From Epinephelus fuscoguttatus (lineage: Eukaryota > Chordata > Actinopteri > Perciformes > Serranidae): a stretch of 64,000 bases of DNA. The stretch lies in assembly GCF_011397635.1 (NCBI RefSeq), contig NC_064753.1, positions 31,768,322-31,832,321 of the forward strand. The letters run 5' to 3'. A program made the translations under genes and the position numbers. A model generated the notes under the pieces. The model was not told where the DNA came from. It worked only from the letters and a program-made list of their open reading frames with translations, and searched no databases. Positions 36,125-48,793 of the stretch are shown piece by piece; within the stretch, counting starts at the first letter, position 1, and each line of letters starts with the position of its first letter.

Positions 36125-36894
36125 ACAATGACTTTCTGCTTTCTGTCTCTCTCAGACCATAAACAATAACTTCCAACCAGACAAAATTAACCCTATTATT
36201 CATGGTGAGATAAGAAACTGGTGCAGAAAACCCCTCGATGCACAGTGAAGTTATGTGCACATAAATAGCTAATCCATCAGCTAAGTGTGTTCATACATCT
36301 AGCTAACCCCACAGGAGGCGTCCAGGCGGTGTGAGGGCACCTGAGTCATGGGGATTACAAACATTACGGTAATGGATATCTGCTGTGCACAGTAATAGGC
36401 AGACGCCTTGCGCGATCTCGCTCTCAGTAGTCAGGTCTCGACATTGTTGTTTCTGACTTGCATCTTGATTCGCCTGTTAGACCTTGGCTATCGATACGGT
36501 TGGGTCATAGCTGGCTAAGCAAAAGCATAAACATTGCATCAGTATGAATTCACAAAGCTCCTGTATGATGCAAACATCATCCCCTCTGTGCTGAGCCTAT
36601 AATGCTCACACTCTCTGGAAGAAGTGTGTGTGTTTGTCTCAGTGTTTTTTGAATATGTAGATGAAAAGGAGCAAAGGGAGGAGGGTTTGCTGCTCTTTGC
36701 TTAGCCCGGGGGAGGAGGAGGAGAGATTGAGAGGAGTGGAGGAAGGCCTCTGCATGGCTTTTTGGATGGGGGGTAGAATTGAGGTGAGGGGTGGGAGGTG
36801 GTTGACAGTTGTGTGCGTGCGTGAGCCTAATCTGCCTCCATCAGCTGTCAGAGTCAGGGATGTCAGGGCTACCGGGGCTCCTGGTCCTGCCTCT

Positions 36895-36930
36895 CTTTCT
36901 CTCTCTCTCTCTGTCTGTCCCTCCCTCTCT
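36895..36930. repeat. (CT)n-rich tract
   Basis: Pyrimidine-rich TCTC run with short interruptions. Confidence 0.8.
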
Positions 36931-36976
36931 TCACTGGCAATGTCATGTTGTCAGCCCACATATGCTTGTCTGCAGT

Positions 36977-37031
36977 GGAGGGGGGGGGTGGGGGGTGGGG
37001 GGTGGGGGGGGCAGGGGGTGTAGGGGGGTCG
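36977..37031. repeat. G-rich tract, potential G-quadruplex
   Basis: About 55 bases with at least six runs of five or more G separated by one to four bases (GTGGGGGG pattern). This satisfies the usual quadruplex pattern many times over. Confidence 0.85.
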
Positions 37032-38030
37032 GTTGGAGGAGACATAGGCACATGGGCAGCCTCCGTCTTTTTCCTGTCGCTGTCGACACTTGTCTTCTTG
37101 CCTGTGTGCCACTGACGTTGTTCCCTTTTAACCCCTCCAGCTCCCCCTGTCCTCCTCTCTCCCTGCTGCTCCCTCTCTGTCTCTCTGTGTGTCTCTGTGT
37201 TTGGATAACATCAGAGGCGGCGCTTCGTTGAGTCGAGAATTACACTCACAGGGCTTTTACTTCTGGCATGATTTTTGTCCCCCTGCCGCTTTCTGTTCAC
37301 TTAACATCACAATAGATTTTGTAGCCTCTTTAATTTGTGCGGCAGGGTGGTGGATTGGGTACAGGGACTGTCCTTCAGAGGGTTGGTACTCATCAGCGAT
37401 GCTGTCCTGCAGCTGACCCCGAGCTCTGACCTCCCAGTGCTGGGAGGGTGGGTGGAGGGATCGCTACAGGGAGATGGTGCACTGGTTCCTGATGCTCACA
37501 AAATTAAAAAAAATGTGACAGAAAAATTGAACAGCAGCACGTCTTTCCTGTTACAGTTTCCACACTGATTCATGGGTGTCGCTCAGCCTCATTTTGTGCC
37601 TGTTGATGGAATCCATTTGAGTCAGAGACCTGATCTGATTTTCGATCTTCAAAAATCCGTAAGGTTGTAAGGTTGTCAATTAACATTTACCACTGTTCTG
37701 AGGTATTTCAGGTACCCTCAAAGACTCTTTGAACCATCTGGATGGCAAAATATCCCATCTACTTTATGATATATCAAGGCAAATTCCTTCAATTTCAACA
37801 ACCAAAATTAAAATAATAATACATACACACTTTTTATTTATTTTCAATGCTGCATATTTTCATATAAAAATAAAGACTGTAAAAATAATGGACGTAGCTA
37901 CTCTGACGTCACTCATTGGTTTATGGATTCTCGTTTTGAAGCCTTGAGTTCGCCATTCCAGCTATCACCATCTTGTTTTTTTTTTAATTCAGAAGTGACC
38001 ACATTTGGGTGAGAGGCTGGCACTGTGGTA

Positions 38031-38576
38031 CCCTGGAAATCCAGAGTTCTCGCAAGAGCACAATTTGAATTTGCTCAGCGAGTCACTCTGGCAATCAGTA
38101 ATGATGCTCATTACCTGTGCCCTTGTAGCTGAGCTGCACCAATCACATCGGTGTATCTGATATAGGCGGGCCAGAGGCGAGCTAAACAGATGACGACAGC
38201 GCTGCGACGACCGAGTCCGGAATCAGTCAGTAAACATTGCAAGATGGCTACAGATGAACACCAGTTGTTTGAAATGGCTTTGGCCGCTACAATGAATGAG
38301 TTAGACTTGGCTTTTTCTCTAAAAGAGGAACAGAAGACGGCGCTCGAATCTTTCCTTTGCAAGAAGGACGTTTTTGCTGTTTTGTCGACTGGATACGGCA
38401 AGAGTCTAATCTACCAGTTAGCTCCGCTGGTAGCTAAGCTCTGGATACGTCACCCTGTGTATTGTTCTGATTGGTCGTAGTGTTATCCAATTGCGTGCAG
38501 TGATATTTACAAATGCATGCTTGGTGCTGCCCCTCGAGTTGGGCCATTTGCATTACTCATGGCCAGACCCAGACCC
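38031..38576 (+). mobile_element. Nested element carrying a RecQ-like helicase fragment
   Basis: The segment interrupts a family 2 repeat and is bordered by TA on both sides. Inside, TCTGGCAATCAGTAATG (38087-38103) is inverted at 38567-38551 with 15 of 17 matches. It contains the start of a RecQ-like frame, described separately. It looks like a deletion derivative of a larger mobile element that carried a helicase gene, but I cannot name the superfamily. Confidence 0.55.
38244..38480 (+). pseudogene. RecQ-like helicase, N-terminal fragment (truncated)
   Basis: From ATG 38244 the frame reads MATDEHQLFEMALAA, then LKEEQKTALESFLCKKDVFA and STGYGKSLIYQLAPLVAK. The last block is the Walker A motif (motif I) of RecQ-family helicases, where the usual PTG is STG, and the LKEEQ stretch is motif 0. 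After LVAK (about 38438) similarity ends abruptly and the frame runs into a TAG at 38478-38480. The DEAD-like motif II and everything after it are missing, so no helicase can be made. Similar RecQ-like genes are plentiful in fish genomes, often next to transposon sequence (from memory). Confidence 0.7.
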
Positions 38577-41189
38577 TAACTGAAAAGCCGAGGACACTAT
38601 CGGCAGGCAGACTGTCACTAGTTGTGTGTCAAAATGTAAACAGATGAGTTATATAAAAATGAACCCCCAGTACAGTTGTCATGAAGAGGGAAATTAGCTA
38701 AAGAGACCAAAACTGTTCTTTGTACCAGGCTGTAAACATGTTTATTTCTGCTGTAAAGTTGGGCAGTTTACATTAGTGTACGGGGATTGGTTGGCTTCTG
38801 GAGCCAGCCTCAAGTGGCCATTTAAAGAACTGCAGTTTTTGTTGATATCATTTTTCATCATGCCCAAAGGTTGTCACTTGAAAATAAGGCGTTCTATAAA
38901 TCTTTTCCTTCCAACTTTTTCATTCAGATGGTCAGAAGAGTCTTAAAGGATTCTGGAAATACCACCAGAATAGCAGTAAGTGTTGTTAAGTGATCTTCAG
39001 GGCTATTTTACAGGGCTTTGAAGAACACCAACAAATTCCATTAAAAAATCTGTTTGTCTATAAACCACTCATCCCTTAAGTACTTTACTTTTGCATTGCA
39101 ATTATTAATCTAAAACACTTTGAGGTACAGTACAATGCAGTCTGCTGTCTGACTTAATTTTCTATTTTGTCATTTTAACCTTTTAAAGGTGCTGTTTAAC
39201 ATTTTGTTTACAGACTGATTTGATTTTACAGAGTCGATCTCTGCATGCTTTTTATTTCTGAATTATTTCGTGCAACTGTGACACTTCTGTAGCCTTGAGT
39301 AACACAAGTTTCTGCCTTTAACACACGAGCAGGGACAACTCATGGAAACTGGCACATTTTACAGTTTCTCTGCTCATCAATCTGTCCCTGAAAAATAAGA
39401 GAATAAACCAACATCACCAAATCTCCTCTCTCTTCTCTGTGGAATTCTCTCACCCCTTGTTTTACTCCACATGAGAAACCACTGGGCTCCTGAGCAACAA
39501 GAGGCCCATATGCCAAAGACAGCAGTCAAGCGTTTATATCTATATGGGTAACAGTGCTCTCGCCCCAGTGACCTGCCCCTGGCACTTGCCACAGGGGGCT
39601 TCGAGACTACCTGTCAATCATCTCCTTTCTTACAATTCACAATGCAAGTCTTGGCTAACTCATTACATCCCATCCCCCCGTCTCCGAGTCCCAGTTTCCA
39701 TACAAAGATGATATCTCTATACGTGCCCGCTGGAGCGCAGCGCCTGCCTGTCTCTGTGTGCATGTTGCATGTTAACCATAAATCCCATGTACTGTACAGT
39801 ATGTCTGCATGAATAGATTATAGTTCTGTAGCATGTTCGGCTACGGGCGGCAGCTGTGGGTCCTTATTGAGCTGAGTTACAACCCTGTGTGAAGATTTCT
39901 AGTCTGCAGGATATTAATGCAGAGCAGCTTTGACCAGGAGCAGGTCAAGTCTCATATTAAAGCCTCTGCAGACTGCTTGTGAAAAGAGTGATTTGTGTTA
40001 AAGAATCAGAGCGCTGTGCGGCCCTCAGTGCTTCTGGAAGCTAGGAAAATGTCTGGATCAGACCGAGAGGCATTTCTAATTAATGTTAATATTTAACCTT
40101 AGCAATATGTATGATTCATCAAATGTAATCAATGGCATGAAGCTTTCATGAGCATCTCCTGTGCATCCGCATTAAATTTTCACACCCACACCTGCACGCA
40201 AGCACAGAAAACACAAATGTGCTCAATGCAACTCACCCTGTCACACACTGACACAAACACACACTCGCACACACCCCTTCTGGCTATGAGTACCCTTGCC
40301 CCGAGTGCTCCCTTGCTGCAGTCTCCATAGCAGGCAGGGAGACTGTCTGAGTGCTTTATGTTTGCTGTAACACAGAGTCATCACTGTCAGAGCCATTGAT
40401 TTGTCAACAACATAGTGATACACTGTAGATGGATAATGGCCCATCTTGCGCACAGTTGCTGCATTTTTCTGGACAGCCAAGGAGCATCTGCTGTTGTTGT
40501 TTTTTTTTCTTCCTCTCTTTCCTTCCTCCTCCTCCTCCTCCTCTTAAACCTCCCTCTCCCCATCCACCCACCCCCCAACACACACACCCTTGCAGTTTGA
40601 AAACAATAAAAGAAAAGCAATGTGTCTTGTTCAGCTACTAAATAGCTGTCTGGTTTGTGTCTCCTGAGGTGGCTGCACATCAGTGGCCAGCCCATCTATC
40701 AGACCAATGCACGGTCCTCAAACCTCCAGGTATAAAGATGATAAATACCCTGCCTCCTGAAAAGGGCACAGAAGAAGATGGATGGATATGAAAAGAAAGA
40801 GACGGTTATAGATATCGAAATGGAGTGATTGAAGGAGAAAAAGGGTGAGAATTGAAGATGAGAAACTAGGAGAAATTCAAAACAAATAAAATTGAAGAAC
40901 AAGAGTGAGGTACAGTAAAGCAGAACCAAAATGAAGTCGTTGAAATCTGGCGCTTGGTCAGAGACTTCCAGCTTCAGACACAGACGAAAAAAGACGTCTT
41001 TTCACGTCAGCACAATATGCAGCTGGTTGCTGTTATTATTTAACAGCGCCTGGCAGCGTCAGGGAGAAATGAGGCAAGACAACAATGAAAGCTAAAGTGG
41101 CAGAAGTCCAAGTAGGGTGGGCAGTAGGAATGGTAGATGGGTCCAACAACCAGTGACTTTCACCCAGGAGGCCAGTGTTTACTTCCCGT

Positions 41190-42390
41190 AAGATTCTAAA
41201 GCCAAACCCTGTTCTTTTTTCCTAAACCCAACCACGTGTGTGTGTTGTTGAAGGAAAAAAAAAAATCAATTTGCGGTGTTGCACCGACGTAGTGCATTTA
41301 TTTCGGAAGAGACTGTATGTAAACTGTACATTTCCTGTTAAAACTTCTGTGTAGACAATGCATCTAACAGGCAGAACTTGACACAGAGTCCCAGAACATC
41401 AACAACTGACGCACCCAGTACCTTACACCAGAGTCCTGCACTGAACAGCTGATTTGCGGGTGGTTTTTTAAAAAACATTTTTTTCCCGGGTTCGGATCTG
41501 GGTGGAAAAAATAAGATGCGGGTCAGATCGCGGGTTTTAGATAAACACATCAGTCATTAGTTCGGTAAACTACAGATAACTATCTTGGTCACTATTTACT
41601 CTCTGAGGATCGCCTCCGCTATTCCGCAACGGTCATTGGTTCAGCTGTTTACACGCGTTTCACCATCTAATAACACAATTTGTGATTTGACGACAGAATC
41701 AACATGGCTGCTACTGTCTAAGAAGCGCCGCTTCCAAAACAGTAAATAATTATTTAGGTATTTGAGAAATAAGTGGATAAAACGTACAACTATCACTTTA
41801 TAGTGTTTCTGAAGTGTTTCCCTGATGGATTACTTCTCTCCTCGATGGATTCTAAAAACACGTGATGGCTCGTAACTGCTGAACGTCGCTCTGGACAGAA
41901 AGTAAATCTATTATTACACATGTAAAGTTCCTTTACATAGATTAAAAGTTTAAAAGCATTAAACGTAACAAACGAGCTCTTTTACACTCGTATGGGAGAA
42001 GAACAACAGAGAAGAATGATGGAGCTGAAGTCAGGTTTTTATTGTGAGAGCTGCTTCATTCAGGTCGTTGTTTACTTACTGGCACCTCAACTGTGGCAAT
42101 ATGCTGTTCAATATTCAGCCAATATGACCCAAAATGATTACTTTAAATCCGGGTTACGGGTCGGGCTGCGGGTCGTGTTTCAGCGGGTCGGACCAGGTTG
42201 CGGTACTAATTGGCCTGATGCGCGGGTTTGCGGTTCGGGTACGGGTTTGTACGTCACCGGGTCGGGGCGGGGCGGATCTTGAAAACTGGACCCGTGCAGG
42301 ACTCTGCCTTACACGTATTTCGACGTGGAAAATCCATGACCGAATGGCAATATGTGACAAGGTCAGAGTGAGAATGTGTTGCCATGGTAG
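41190..42390. repeat. Dispersed repeat (inverted relative to 23985-24310), split by a hAT element
   Basis: CCCGTAAGATTCTAAAGCCA, then CAGAACATCAACAACTGACG up to 41429, and GACGTGGAAAATCCATGACC through GGTCAGAGTGAGAATGTG after 42314, correspond to the copy at 24 kb in reverse. The 877 bp in between are the hAT insertion. Confidence 0.75.
41430..42306. mobile_element. Non-autonomous hAT element with perfect termini and 8-bp duplication
   Basis: The 13-bp ends CAGAGTCCTGCAC are perfect inverted repeats. Exact octamers CCTTACAC flank the element at 41422-41429 and 42307-42314. The right sub-terminal region is rich in CGGGT repeats. There is no transposase frame. The perfect ends suggest that it is younger than the repeat it sits in. 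Confidence 0.92.
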
Positions 42391-44800
42391 CGACTATTCA
42401 ATCACCAGGTAGCCACGCCCTAACGCATACCCTGCTTTATTGCCTATTTTAATCTAAATGGGACCATAATGTACAAAGTGAACATCATGCTGTTTTGAAG
42501 AAGACTTCAAACTAGTGATTGAAACCATAAACTTATCAGGAAAATGTTTACTGAGGTAATAAATTAAGCAAATAGTTGGATCATTTTGTCACAGACTTCA
42601 ATACAATCGGATTTTGCAACGAGTCGCCCCCTGCCGGATATTAGAAATAATGCAGGTTTAATTGGCTTTACTTTTCAGACCTGGAGCCTTCGTCCTTTTG
42701 CTATACTGTCTACGGTTTAGAGCGATGAGTAAAAATGAACTAACATGAAATATGTTTGACCAGACACTTGATAAAAATGCTGTTTAATAACGTTAACTGT
42801 AAACTGAATTTTAATTACATTTAACAAAAACAAGGTGAGACTAAATGACCCTTGCACTTTAACGTTTATGAATACAGGACTCCTCAAAAACCGTTGTTTT
42901 ATTAATGTAATGTTTGCCTTAACCCCATGGTAAAACCTACTAGAGACCTCATGCCCAACTGCAACTTCAAACAGAGACAACTTTTTATATTTTGTGATCA
43001 TCGATCTACAAAGAAACACTTAAACTTTTTCTTTTTGTGCTGTTGGCACGGCTGCATCCACGACTCTGCCAATTTGCAAAAGACTTTGACCTGACTTGAT
43101 AAATTCTCAAACTGACCATCACAACCTTATACTGGAAAATATGTACAGCTAAATAGTGCTGAAATAAATAGTACTTAGAGGGACTAAATTACATCCAACA
43201 ACAAAAGTCTACTCAGACGTCACATCTGGCATCATGCCCAGCCCACACAGGCTTACAAGACATTATATCTGTTCCATGTACAGGCGTGAGCCCAAATATA
43301 CATGTTATAGAACACATTAAGAGTGTATATTATTTAGTTTAGGTTGTTTAATTTCCCAAGCTTTAGAAATAAAACTTGCCTCTACTTTACCACTCAATCC
43401 AACTTTTCATTTTCATCAAACCCAAATAATTCAGGATTCTTGTTCTGCATTCTTACACACAAACTTAGTGAAGGATTTATGAGGAGCTGGTACAACCCTG
43501 TCCAGGCTCCCTGCTCTTCATTCCCTATTCCCTCCACTGTTTGATTAAACAGTACTTTCCCCCCATTCCCCCTTATCTGGGCTGTCGCTGCATGAAGGAG
43601 CTATCTGCTGTGTGACTGGCAGACTACTGCCTGCTGCCTCCGATAGCATTCCACTTTGGTTAGGTAAATAGGAACTTAACTGAACTGAGACAATTTAAAC
43701 AGTCTAAATGTAAGGAGATTAAAACTGGCCAAACAGTGGCTGAGCACACGGATGCATCGCTGCTAGTTATGCCGCAAGAATGAGAAACACACGTGTGCGG
43801 CAAACACACAAATTTCACAAAGTCAAACAGAAAGACACAAGCATCGGAGACACTCGGCAAAAAGACGCACAGAGCGAGAGGACACATAGAAGCAGCCTTT
43901 AGTTGTTTTTGATGCCTTGGTGCCCTCTGACCTACAAAATCACTGTCTATGCTTGCAGAATCTCCACACACACACACCCACACACAGCATGAGGCAAAGC
44001 AGGATGGACCTGGGGACAAGTTTCCGCCTGGACGCCCTCATATGCGAGCCAGTCCTGCCCTGCTCTGCCCACAGGCCTTTCCAGACTGGCCAGTCGAGTG
44101 AGCGACCTACCCTGACTCTAACACTGTGTGGCAGGGGGACCTAGAGACAGATGTTCCGTGCCAGTGGCGTGGTGCAGAAGAGGAGATGGTACCCCATGCG
44201 CATGCAGTGTATGTGTCTATGAAGACAGACGGAGAGAGAGACAGAGAGAGAGAAACTGAATGGTTGAATAGTGATGTTGGGAGGAAGAAGGAGGAGCAGC
44301 AGTGGGTGGCTGGGGGGGGGTGGAGGTGGTGAGTGTGGGGGTGTAAAAGAAGAAATAAATCAAGTCAAAGCAATTTGTGGCAATGGCTGCTGCAGTGTCA
44401 TTAGGAATCCCGTCACGCAGCAGCTCCTCTGAGCAGTCAGCAGACGCAGGTTGACAGCAGGCCAAAGAGGAATTTTAATTTTTCCCCCTGTCTCACAGCT
44501 CCCACCTCACATACATCTCCTCACCACTGGCCCACCCTGCCAACAGACGCCTTCAGACTCATCCTCAACATGACTGGCCTCTCCTGGATTAAAGCTTCTT
44601 TCAGTATCATAATAACACATGACCTCTGCAGAGTTATGGTTAAATTTCTTCATAGTGTTACAAAGTTTCACTCAAACCAGAAAAGAATCATCTTGTTTGC
44701 TGTGAAGCTTCCGAATCAGCATCTGTAAATATCATGTCAGTCAATATAATGATAAATGATAAAAAAAAAAAATTATGTTGTTTTTTTTTCTGTCCATTCC

Positions 44801-45055
44801 AGTGGATGCAAATTCTTAACGCAAAAAATCCCTATCCTGTTAGGGGTCACAAAGGGGCTGGAGCCTATTCCAGCTGACATTGGGTGAGAGGTGGGGTACA
44901 CCCTGGACAGGTCCCCAGACTATCGCAGGACTGACAACCATTCATGGTCACATTCACACCTACGGCCAATTTAGAGTTACCAATTAACCTGCATGTCTTT
45001 GGACTGTGGGAGGAAGCTGGAGTACCTGGAGAAAACCCACGCTGACACGAGGAGA
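44801..45055. repeat. Very common fish LINE-derived repeat
   Basis: Contains GGGCTGGAGCCTATTCCAG, GGGGTACACCCTGGACAGGT, CACACCTACGGCCAATTTAG and TGCATGTCTTTGGACTGTGG in the order of a highly abundant fish repeat that I remember from LINE 3' regions. Confidence 0.75.
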
Positions 45056-45059
45056 AAAT

Positions 45060-45150
45060 TTGAGGCTTCAAAATGGCAGTCCACAAACCAATGGGTGATG
45101 TCATGGACGCTACTATATCCATTATATATACATCCTATGACTGCAGTATA
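45060..45150 (-). repeat. MITE family 2 fragment, inverted
   Basis: On the - strand it reads CATGACATCACCCATTGGTT, TGTGGACTGCCATTTTGAAG and CCTCA, the left part of family 2. Confidence 0.7.
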
Positions 45151-45506
45151 GGTCATAAGCCCCACCCCCTTCACGTTTGTTAACAGGACATGGGTCAAAC
45201 TAAAAACTCAAAGTACACGAAAAGTAAATTTAAAGATTTCTGTCATTATCACGCTAATGTATGTTCAAGTGTTCTTTTTTTATAAGCTTATACCTAGTTT
45301 TTTGATGCTATAAAATGGTTGTTTGACGTCATGATTAATGTGCTTGATCAGTGGCACTGCTTGCGACTGGTTGGGCATCAGGAACTCAGTACCACTGACA
45401 CTGCTGCTGTGCAAACATTGTCTCCAAATGCTGTCACCAGTTTGGCTTCGTTTTTGTGCAGTGGGATGAAGCGAAGGCATGTTATCCATCTTTATATACA
45501 GTCACT
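45130..45506. mobile_element. MITE-like repeat family 3 copy
   Basis: Shares with 56200-56708 the blocks CAGTATAGGTCATAAGCCCC, GGACATGGGTC, GGCACTGC, CAGTGGGATGAAG and CCATCTTTATATACAGTC, in the same order. The end CTTTATATACAGTC suits a terminal inverted repeat of the type ATAGACTGTATA. Confidence 0.7.
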
Positions 45507-46344
45507 GATCCAGAGCAGACCCTGTTGCATAGAAGAAATTTGTGTAGATGTAATTTTCAGAAGGCAGGTTTGAGACATGGCACAGAGCTGGTGTTAGCTG
45601 GTGATCAGGCCATGAAATTGGCAGTTTTTATATTGTCACTTTGCCTAACTCTGCCTCATTTACTTCAGTGTTACTAAATGATTTCCAACATATCTCTTCT
45701 TCTTAGCCTTTATCCCATTTCCCAAAATGGTTTCTGACATGTAAACATGTGACGTTGCACTTTTCAGATGATGTGAAGGGCAAAAGAAACATAATAACAG
45801 AATACATCCATGTCACAGAGATATGGTGAAGAAAGCTGGAAAGTATTTCCATTTTTAAAAAAGTCAAAGCTGCAATGGTTGCGGGTGACAACAGTGTTAT
45901 TACGACCACAGTGAGTAGAATGGAATAAATTGTCCTTTTAACCAAAGGCAATCCTTCACAAATAACTAAAATGAATTCCATGACTGAGGTGAAATAAATT
46001 AATCAGTTTCATTACACATGCATTTGACCTTTAAAAAACATTAGTTAAATGTGTTTAAGAAAACGTCTCCTATAGCCATGTACCACGCAGAGTGGTGCAG
46101 ATAGAATATTGATGTGTGTCAAACAAAACAGACTCAAACCAGTGTTTTGAGAGGATAAGCAGCACAAACTAAGAATGTGGTAATAACGCTGCACGAGCAG
46201 AGCAGGGCAGAGTAATGCTGCACATTTCTCCTCTCAGCTGCCACTTTAATGAGCAGACAAAATGGCCACCGTTGAATAATTAATATGCGGGTCCATTAAC
46301 AAGGCATTAGAATGCATTCTATCTCTTATTGATTTTTTCCTGTC

Positions 46345-46364
46345 TTTTTTTTTTTTTTTTTTTA
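46345..46364. repeat. Poly-T tract
   Basis: Run of about 20 T; possibly an old insertion tail. Confidence 0.8.
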
Positions 46365-47171
46365 AGTTGAAAACTTTTACTCCATCCGTAGACCACTCTG
46401 CGTCCAGCGCTGGCGAGAGTGAAATATGGCTGCTGCTGTTTAAATGTCAGCTTTGTAATTACACATGGAGCCACGAGTTGGGCAATTCCGCGGCCTGAAG
46501 GCCTCTGATTTATGGTCAGGCACTGATGGCAACAGCACAGACACATACAGACAAAATGCATTCACACATAAAACATCACACAGACACACAACCAACCTAA
46601 AGTCAGATTACACCCTTTTTTATTTACTGTATTAAGTTAATGCTTTCATGTATAAACAGTAAACACAACAATGAGAACAGTTGATAGTAGACGTGTTTTA
46701 ATTTATCTATTTTACTAAATGCATCGTACTTTTATTGTTATTTTATTAGACACTTTGTATACGCTTTTGAGAGTTTTTGAGACATCTCTGGCACACAAAT
46801 TTCCTTCAGGATTATTAAGTTCTGTCTTATTTTATCTTAATATCATAAAACCATTTATATTTTCCTAACCCTGAAATGCATACCTCAGGTCTTGAGACAC
46901 CCTAAACTACTAAAATGATGCATATATTATACATAAAGTGTTTTTATGTAAGAGTATCTTTTTTTGTGATTACTATGTGGACCAATTTTTGGTAAGTCAC
47001 TGACACAGTGAATACAGTAGATTATGTGTAACATAGTGCAATATATAAATATTAAACATAAAAGGCTACATTAAAATACATTTTTTGGCATCTGAAACAA
47101 GTCTATCCTCTGAAGATTTTAAAGCATTGAACATTTCATTTGTTGCTATATCTGTGTTACTTATGTATTGT

Positions 47172-47945
47172 GACCATAGACTGTATGATCGATTATGGAC
47201 GTAGCCACTGTGACATCACCTATTGGTTTGTGGACCCTGTTTTAAAGTCTTGTGTTTGGCATTTTGGGTGTCGACATCTTGGTTTTTTGAAGCTGGAAGT
47301 GACCATATTTGGACAATAGGGTGGAGATAAACCTAATGCTAACTGCTAGTTCAGTTAGTATGGTGCATTTACAGCTATGGTTAAATGTGATAATGAGAAT
47401 GCTAATTATAATTTTTGCTAGCAAAAACTAGAACTAAAAAGATAAAAACAAAATGAATTCGCCAAAAAAACTGAACATCTGACTTCTTAGTGGGTCTTTT
47501 AGTACAACTAAATGCTGAAAAAGACTTTTTTAAGATGACCAAAACATTATAATTAACTTTCATAAACTGAAAACACACTGAAATGGTGTCATTTACGACT
47601 ACACCTACATTAGTCTTTGAATCCAGGTTTATGCCATGAGTCCCTTACGTACTGATTTGTCGAATGGTACCCACCTGTCACTCAAGGTGGCATCACTCTA
47701 AATTATGCATAACTTTAAGCCTAAGTAAAATTCAAACAGGTGAAATCAGCTTCAGAGACCAAAAGAGTATTTTTGTACCAGGCGTTAAACATGTTTATCT
47801 CTACTGTACAGTTGGGCATTTTAACATGGGGGTATATGGGGATTGACTCGCTTTTGGTGCCAGCCTCATGTGGCCATTAGAAGAACTGCAGTTTTTGGCA
47901 CTTCTGCGTTGGTGTCATTTTTTAGCCCTGGAGGTTGTCATTTGA
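47172..47945. mobile_element. MITE-like repeat family 2 copy
   Basis: Begins near CCATAGACTGTATGATC, continues ATGGACGTAGCCACTGTGAC, CCTATTGGTTTGTGGACC and GAAGTGACCATATTTGGAC. After a less similar middle (about 47340-47640) it resumes with TTATGCATAACTTTAAGCCT, GTTAAACATGTTTATCTC and GCCAGCCTCATGTGGCC. Confidence 0.75.
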
Positions 47946-48534
47946 CCCTTAAGACCTGAGGTTTGTACTGCAGAAATTACTGGCAAAACACCCATGCTTT
48001 TAAGGGTTAAAAAACCCCGCCCACATCCTGTTAACATACTTTAAAAAACAAGTCAATTAATTGATTGAAAGAAAATCAATCGACGTCAATTTTGATGGAC
48101 CATTAACTGTTAAAATCATCTATCAAGCAAAAGTGTCAAACCTAATCTTGTTGCAGCTTCTCTAATGTGAGGATTTGCTGCTTGCTATGTGTTAAATAAC
48201 ACTGTAAATTAAATGTAGGCCTATTTAGATTTTTGAAAGTCTGTCGGACAAACCGAGAAACGTGAAAAAGTGTGCCTTGACTCTGGGAAACTGAGATGGC
48301 CATTTTTCATAATTTTCGGACATTTTATAGACTAAACAATTAATCAATAAATTTAAAAGTGACGATGAAAATGATGGCCCTGCACACCTTTATCTTTGCC
48401 ACTGCATCGATTCATAAACTGATAAGAGTGTCACTCCTCTTCTCAGTGTCTGTTAGGTGTGTATGAAGTGTGACCTCACCCCCCATTTCCTCCTCCTCCT
48501 CCACCTCCTCCTCCACCCAGGGCTTTTTGCTTAG

Positions 48535-48793
48535 CGGTCTAACACACTCCAGTGGCATGTGGGACACCCTGGCTCAATACACGCTCCCTTACGCTCTCCG
48601 CCCATCAGTCAGATTCTAGGCACAGATACCTACTGGGAAAACCAATCTATATCTGGACGAATGGAGGAGGAGAGGCGAGGCCAGATCAATGTACAGATAT
48701 TGATACACGCAGCCATGCGAGGAGACTACACTCCTTCTGAACTCATTCTCTCTCTCACTGAAAAGATTAGGAATCGAGATGAACTGCTGAGTA

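Larger units (their letters stand above)
27921..38030. other. Intergenic region, left part
   Basis: About 10 kb upstream of cdh15. It contains MITE, hAT and LINE remnants and a long (CA)n listed separately. Open frames reach at most 140 codons and none resembles a known protein. The stretches 35100-36050 and 36130-36890 show nothing recognisable. Confidence 0.65.
37867..38880. mobile_element. MITE-like repeat family 2 copy, split by an insertion
   Basis: The left part (37867-38030) carries AATGGACGTAGCTACTCTGA, CATTGGTTTATGG and AGAAGTGACCAC. The right part (38577-38880) carries GGCTGTAAACATGTTTATTT, AAGTTGGGCAGTTT and GGAGCCAGCCTCAAGTGGCC. Copies at 47.2-47.9 and 59.5-60.0 kb show these blocks continuous, so the DNA between 38031 and 38576 is a later insertion. 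Confidence 0.75.
38881..44800. other. Intergenic region, middle part
   Basis: Apart from the nested repeat and hAT element at 41190-42390 I see only simple-sequence stretches: a CA-rich run near 40230-40275, a CTCCTC run near 40520-40545 and a GAGAGA run near 44230-44252. No recognised gene. Confidence 0.6.

Noticed and set aside
35922..36260. 112-codon - strand frame with a long Cys-Val repeat
   Set aside because: Translation of the (CA)31 microsatellite.
36661..37231. 120- and 140-codon + strand frames rich in Gly, Arg and Leu
   Set aside because: They cross CT-rich and G-rich simple sequence; no family similarity.
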